This document shows positions 7,432 to 10,288 of a stretch of 10,288 nucleotides of DNA, piece by piece. Position 1 is the first letter of the stretch, and each line of letters begins with the position of its first letter. The notes below the pieces were generated by a model. That model was not told the origin of the DNA. It did not search any database and saw nothing but the letters and a program-made list of their open reading frames with translations. Source of the stretch: JANNHK01 sp034408875. GTDB taxonomy: Bacteria > Actinomycetota > Acidimicrobiia > IMCC26256 > PALSA-610. The translations under genes and the position numbers were made by a program. Location of the stretch: the NCBI GenBank assembly GCA_034408875.1, contig JAWXCJ010000054.1:1-10288 (forward strand), given 5' to 3'.

Positions 7432-8469
7432 TCAATGCCGTTGCGAGGAGATCAGGACCTGCTTCAACGCGTCGAACTCCTCGAGGCACTGGCCGGAGCC
7501 GTGCGCAACCGAGTACAGCGGGTTGTCGGCGATGATGATCGGCATGCCCGTTTCCGAACTCAGCCGCTCGCGCAGGCCGTGGAGCAGCGCCCCACCACCG
7601 GTGCAGACGATACCTCGCGACATGATGTCGGCCGCCAGCTCCGGCGGTGTCTTGTCGAGTGTCACTTTCACCGCGTCGGTGATCGCGGACACGGGCTCCT
7701 CGATGGCGTCGCGGATTTCTTCGGTCGACACCATGATCGTCTTCGGAAGTCCGGTCACGAGGTCGCGCCCGCGCACTTCGGCGTACAACTCTTCTTCGAG
7801 CGGGTACGCGCTCCCGAGTGCAATCTTGATCTCTTCCGCGGTGCGTTCGCCGAGCGCGAGCGAGTACTCCTTCTTCACGTAGGTGATGATCGCGTCGTCG
7901 AGTTCGTCGCCCGCGATGCGAATCGACTCGCTCGCGACGATGCCGCCGAGCGAGATGACGGCGACTTCGGTCGTGCCGCCCCCGATGTCGACGATCATGT
8001 TGCCTGCGGGTTCGTGCACCGGGAGCCCGGCGCCGATCGCGGCGGCCATCGGCTCTTCGATGATGTACGCGGGCTTACGGGCGCCGGCCGACTCGGCCGC
8101 TTCCTGCACGGCCCGCTGCTCGACGCCGGTGATGCCCGACGGCACGCAGATGACCATGCGGGGCTTGGCCCAGCGGCGCGGGTGCACGCGCTGGATGAAG
8201 TAGCGGAGCATCTTCTCGCAGATGTCGAAGTCGGCGATGACGCCGTCCTTCAGCGGGCGGATGGCCTGAATGTGACTGGGCGTGCGCCCGATCATCTTCT
8301 TGGCTTCGAGTCCGACCGCGAGCGGGCGACCGTCGCGCGCGTTCACGGCGACGACCGACGGCTCGTTCAACACGACGCCGCGGCCGCGCACGTATACCAA
8401 TGTGTTGGCTGTGCCCAGGTCGACCGCCATGTCACGGCCGAGGAAGGCGGAATACCAGGGCTCGCTCAC
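7432..8469 (-). CDS. mreB: MreB, actin-like rod shape-determining ATPase
   Basis: I start this at the GTG at 8469, preceded at seven bases by GGAGG, giving 345 residues, the normal MreB length. A TTG at 8499 would add ten residues but has no ribosome binding site. The actin-fold ATP-binding motifs are present: D17-L-G-T-A-N22 (phosphate 1), E138-E-P (near the catalytic glutamate), D161-I-G-G-G-T-T-E (phosphate 2) and G291-G-G-A-L-L-H-G-L (adenosine). MreB polymerises on the inner face of the membrane and directs the elongation machinery encoded downstream. It is the first gene of the mreBCD-PBP2-rodA operon. Many actinobacteria that grow apically lack MreB or use it for sporulation; a complete set here, with PBP2 and RodA, suggests ordinary use in lateral growth, which is an inference. 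Confidence 0.96.
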   Translation of the reverse strand: MSEPWYSAFLGRDMAVDLGTANTLVYVRGRGVVLNEPSVVAVNARDGRPLAVGLEAKKMIGRTPSHIQAIRPLKDGVIADFDICEKMLRYFIQRVHPRRWAKPRMVICVPSGITGVEQRAVQEAAESAGARKPAYIIEEPMAAAIGAGLPVHEPAGNMIVDIGGGTTEVAVISLGGIVASESIRIAGDELDDAIITYVKKEYSLALGERTAEEIKIALGSAYPLEEELYAEVRGRDLVTGLPKTIMVSTEEIRDAIEEPVSAITDAVKVTLDKTPPELAADIMSRGIVCTGGGALLHGLRERLSSETGMPIIIADNPLYSVAHGSGQCLEEFDALKQVLISSQRH

Positions 8470-8476
8470 CCGTGGG

Positions 8477-8481
8477 CCTCC
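8477..8481 (-). promoter_or_regulatory. Ribosome binding site deciding the mreB start
   Basis: GGAGG on the minus strand, seven bases before the GTG at 8469, is the strongest Shine-Dalgarno match I found in the window. It supports the 345-residue form of MreB over the longer TTG-started form, and suggests high expression of the first gene of the operon. Confidence 0.7.
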
Positions 8482-8498
8482 GACGCTGCGGTCCGGCA

Positions 8499-8504
8499 AG
8501 GCTA
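8499..8504 (-). promoter_or_regulatory. Possible -10 element for the mre operon
   Basis: TAGCCT fits TAnnnT and would give a start of transcription near 8491, about 22 bases before the mreB GTG, with the GGAGG site inside that leader. There is no recognisable -35 hexamer at the expected distance. In this GC-rich sequence such a hexamer can arise by chance, so this is a weak call. Confidence 0.25.
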
Positions 8505-8529
8505 GGAGCCCGGCGCCCCACGCGCCACC

Positions 8530-8546
8530 CCGCGCCTTACGCGCGG
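8530..8546 (-). terminator. Hairpin between ndk and mreB
   Basis: A perfect six-base GC stem (CCGCGC and GCGCGG) encloses a five-base loop, 38 bases after the ndk stop. On the transcribed strand no U-tract follows; the only pyrimidine run (CTTT) is on the plus-strand side. It could end ndk transcription in a U-independent way, or form part of the mreB leader. No regulator or ligand can be inferred. Confidence 0.3.
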
Positions 8547-8583
8547 CTTTCGTCCAGTCGCTCAGCGTGAGATGTCCAGACGC

Positions 8584-9000
8584 TTACGTGAGGCCAGGAA
8601 AAAACAGCGCGATCTCGCGCGCCGCGGATTCGGGGCCGTCGCTGCCGTGCACGAGATTTTCGGTCAGCTCGATGGCATGGTCGCCGCGGATCGTGCCCGG
8701 TGCCGCGTCACGCGGATTCGTGACGCCCATCAACGTGCGCACGACTTTCCAGGCCTCGGGGCCCTCCACCACCATCGCCACGAGCGGCGATCGGGTGATG
8801 AACGAGACGAGATCGTCGAAGAACGGCTTGCCGTCGTGTTCGGCGTAATGCTGCTTCGCGGTCGCGGCGTCGAGCGCGCGCAGTTCGAGCGCGACGAGCT
8901 TCAGGCCCTTACGCTCGAACCGGCCGAGGATTTCGCCGACGAGGCCGCGCTCGACGGCGTCGGGCTTGCAGAGAACGAGAGTGCGATTGTCGGCTGTCAA
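8584..9000 (-). CDS. ndk: Nucleoside diphosphate kinase
   Basis: Ndk transfers the gamma phosphate between nucleoside di- and triphosphates in the cytoplasm through a phosphohistidine. The active-site motif N-L-V-H-G-S-D is present with H118 (numbering from this start), followed by E-S-A-x-R-E-I-A-L-F-F. The N-terminal T-L-V-L-C-K-P-D-A-V with K12 and the segment P-G-T-I-R-G-D are also standard. I chose the TTG at 9000 because GGAG lies five bases upstream and the resulting 138 residues match the usual 136-140. The in-frame GTG at 9012 would add four residues and has poorer spacing. The stop is followed by an 84-114 base spacer before mreB. Ndk next to mreB is a known actinobacterial arrangement. 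A glycine replaces the common serine after H-G-S-D, a minor variation. Confidence 0.95.
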   Translation of the reverse strand: MTADNRTLVLCKPDAVERGLVGEILGRFERKGLKLVALELRALDAATAKQHYAEHDGKPFFDDLVSFITRSPLVAMVVEGPEAWKVVRTLMGVTNPRDAAPGTIRGDHAIELTENLVHGSDGPESAAREIALFFPGLT

Positions 9001-9005
9001 TACTT

Positions 9006-9009
9006 CTCC
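9006..9009 (-). promoter_or_regulatory. Ribosome binding site deciding the ndk start
   Basis: GGAG, within GGGAGAAG, lies five bases before the TTG at 9000 and is almost adjacent to the alternative GTG at 9012. The spacing favours the TTG. Confidence 0.5.
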
Positions 9010-9063
9010 CACCCACTTGGTCGCGCGACAACGGGCCTTCGGCCAAGAGGGCGCTCGCGGCGT

Positions 9064-10185
9064 CTACCACCCACGGGTCGGGAAGGCTACTGCCCGGGTC
9101 GCAAGGTCTTCGAAGAGACGCGGGTACTCCCCACGATTCAGTGGCAGCGCCACTTCTTCGCCGTAGTACGACGAGAGATAGATCGCGTTGGCGAGTTCGA
9201 CGGCCCGGGTGCCCTCGGTCCCGTCGACCGATGGTGCCGTCCCGTTCGTCGCGGCGAGAACGAAGTCGCGCTCCGACGCGATGAGCATGTCGAGCCACTC
9301 CGACGGCGCCCGGGCGACCTCGACATCGTGCCACTCGTTCTCGAGCGTGGGATATTCGTCCGGGTTTTCGTCGCATGTCTGCTGCGCGTCGTCGTGATCG
9401 ACGCGGCGCACTGCATAACCATCTGTAAGCACCACCGCGCCGCGTTCGCCGTACAGCTCGATGCGTTCCGAACCGGCCGGCTCGTTCAACGATGCGACAA
9501 CCACACCGGTAGCGCCGTTCGCCCACGTGAGCATCGCGAGCGCGTCGTCCTCGACTTCGGCGTCGTGACGCACCGACCGGACGGTGGCGCGCACGGTCGC
9601 CGGCATCCCTGCGATGGAGACGAGCGCGTCGAGTTGGTGAATCGCCTGGTTCATCAACACACCGCCGCCGGCGACGGCCCACGTGCGGCGCCACCCGCTC
9701 GCGTCGAAGTACGCGCGAGTGCGGAACCAGTTGGTGGCGGTGAGTTGCACGCGGAACAGCGGGCCTACCTCGGCAGCCGCCGCGCGCGCCGCGGCGTACC
9801 CCGTGTGGAAACGGAACTGGAATCCGACCGCGAGCACGCGCCCCTGCTCGTGCGCGTGCCGCGCCAGCGCGTAGCCCTCGTCGGCGGTCGGGCAGATCGG
9901 CTTCTCGCAGTACACGTGCAGGCCCGCGTCGAGCGCTTCACGGGCGATGAGCCCGTGCGTCGCCGGCGGCGTCGCGATGATCACCGCGTCGACCTCGCCG
10001 CTTGCGAACATCGTCTTGGTGTCGGTGAACGCGGCGACCGTGAAGTCGGCCGCGGCCTTCTCGGCCCGGCCCGGGTCGACATCGCACACGGCGGTGCATG
10101 TCGCCAGATCTTCCTGGACGAGCTTCTTCAGCGCCCAGAGGTGGGCGTTGCCGATGCCGTTGACCCCGATGACTCCGACCCGCAT
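9064..10185 (-). CDS. Gfo/Idh/MocA-family NAD(P)-dependent oxidoreductase
   Basis: The 373-residue protein begins with a Rossmann dinucleotide-binding strand and glycine-rich turn (V-G-V-I-G-V-N-G-I-G-N, 3-13). It continues with D-A-V-I-I-A-T-P-P-A-T-H (66-77) and the family motif E94-K95-P96, whose lysine helps bind cofactor and substrate. The C-terminal half holds the typical G-G-G-V-L-M-N-Q-A-I-H-Q-L-D (173-186), with H183 a likely catalytic residue. Family members oxidise or reduce sugars, inositols and related polyols; the substrate cannot be told from sequence. Length is normal and the gene looks intact. The ATG at 10185 has no Shine-Dalgarno site, and a TAATCT hexamer lies six bases upstream, suggesting a leaderless message. 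It precedes ndk by about 63 bases and may be cotranscribed with it, but is not a usual member of this cluster. Confidence 0.9.
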   Translation of the reverse strand: MRVGVIGVNGIGNAHLWALKKLVQEDLATCTAVCDVDPGRAEKAAADFTVAAFTDTKTMFASGEVDAVIIATPPATHGLIAREALDAGLHVYCEKPICPTADEGYALARHAHEQGRVLAVGFQFRFHTGYAAARAAAAEVGPLFRVQLTATNWFRTRAYFDASGWRRTWAVAGGGVLMNQAIHQLDALVSIAGMPATVRATVRSVRHDAEVEDDALAMLTWANGATGVVVASLNEPAGSERIELYGERGAVVLTDGYAVRRVDHDDAQQTCDENPDEYPTLENEWHDVEVARAPSEWLDMLIASERDFVLAATNGTAPSVDGTEGTRAVELANAIYLSSYYGEEVALPLNRGEYPRLFEDLATRAVAFPTRGW

Positions 10186-10191
10186 GCAAGG

Positions 10192-10197
10192 AGATTA
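10192..10197 (-). promoter_or_regulatory. Possible -10 element for a leaderless oxidoreductase transcript
   Basis: TAATCT matches TAnnnT and ends six bases before the A of the ATG at 10185. Transcription would then start at or next to the start codon. The bases between contain no Shine-Dalgarno sequence; they read as its complement. Leaderless messages are common in actinobacteria. No clear -35 is seen. Confidence 0.4.
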
Positions 10198-10215
10198 GGT
10201 CTGCACAACTGAAGG

Positions 10216-10250
10216 CGTCGTTCCGCTTTGCTTCGTCGTTCCGTCGTTCG
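10216..10250. repeat. Short direct repeats upstream of the oxidoreductase gene
   Basis: The ten-base word CGTCGTTCCG occurs at 10216-10225 and again at 10234-10243, and its first eight bases occur a third time at 10242-10249. Start-to-start spacings are 18 and 8 bases. The repeats lie 31-65 bases before the start codon, where a regulator could bind near the presumed -35 region. No known operator is recognised. They could also be simple CG-rich sequence drift. Confidence 0.35.
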
Positions 10251-10288
10251 AGTTTCGGACGAGGAGGCGGTGCGGCGACGGTTGGCGG

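Noticed and set aside
7408..8505. A 365-codon plus-strand frame opposite mreB
   Set aside because: Arg/Asp/His-rich shadow of MreB, whose ATP-binding motifs are unmistakable.
9020..9029. GTCGCGCGAC palindrome just upstream of ndk as an operator
   Set aside because: A ten-base CG palindrome is expected by chance in this composition, and no known regulator site matches.
8572..10212. A 546-codon plus-strand frame opposite ndk and the oxidoreductase
   Set aside because: Spans two well-supported minus-strand genes and the spacer between them, with no motif of its own.
1..10288. A novel defence, mobile or biosynthetic system
   Set aside because: No transposase, integrase, nuclease-defence, CRISPR, toxin or biosynthetic gene is visible; the window is a conserved cell-elongation locus with one oxidoreductase added.

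Overview
This is a high-GC (roughly two thirds G+C by eye) bacterial chromosomal segment in which every supportable gene lies on the minus strand. The gene order ndk - mreB - mreC - mreD - PBP2 (mrdA) - rodA - radical SAM (TIGR03960-like) - DUF2344 (TIGR03936-like) - probable RNase E/G is the arrangement known from actinobacterial genomes such as Streptomyces. GC-biased codon use, GTG/TTG starts, possible leaderless promoters and the protein sequences fit an actinobacterium. An acidimicrobial lineage is my guess only; the sequence does not settle it.

Layout in the direction of transcription (high to low coordinates). 10286-10186: short upstream region with repeated CGTCGTTC words and a -10-like hexamer seven bases before the start codon. 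10185-9064: Gfo/Idh/MocA-family oxidoreductase, the one gene that does not obviously belong to the conserved cluster. 9000-8584: nucleoside diphosphate kinase. 8583-8470: spacer with a GC hairpin, a possible promoter and a strong Shine-Dalgarno site. 8469-2853: a tightly packed rod-elongation operon of mreB, mreC, mreD, PBP2 and rodA; mreC/mreD and PBP2/rodA overlap by one base. 2852-2789: spacer with GC-rich hairpins and a second possible start-proximal promoter. 2788-1: radical SAM protein and DUF2344 partner, overlapping by four bases (ATGA), then the start of a third gene (probable RNase E/G) inside the DUF2344 reading frame at 133.

How the genes work together: MreB filaments, with MreC and MreD, position the RodA glycosyltransferase and the PBP2 transpeptidase, which polymerise and crosslink lateral-wall peptidoglycan. 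All five elongasome parts are present and look intact, so a rod-shaped or at least laterally growing cell is expected. Ndk balances NTP pools. The radical SAM/DUF2344 pair is widely conserved but, as far as I know, has no established biochemical role; its position before a probable RNase E/G gene points loosely to RNA metabolism.

I see no mobile element, CRISPR array, tRNA, rRNA or phage gene, and no evidence of a new multi-gene system. The most notable points are the out-of-frame overlap at 1-133, the uncharacterised radical SAM/DUF2344 pair, and possible leaderless promoters. No gene-free stretch exceeds about 115 bases.
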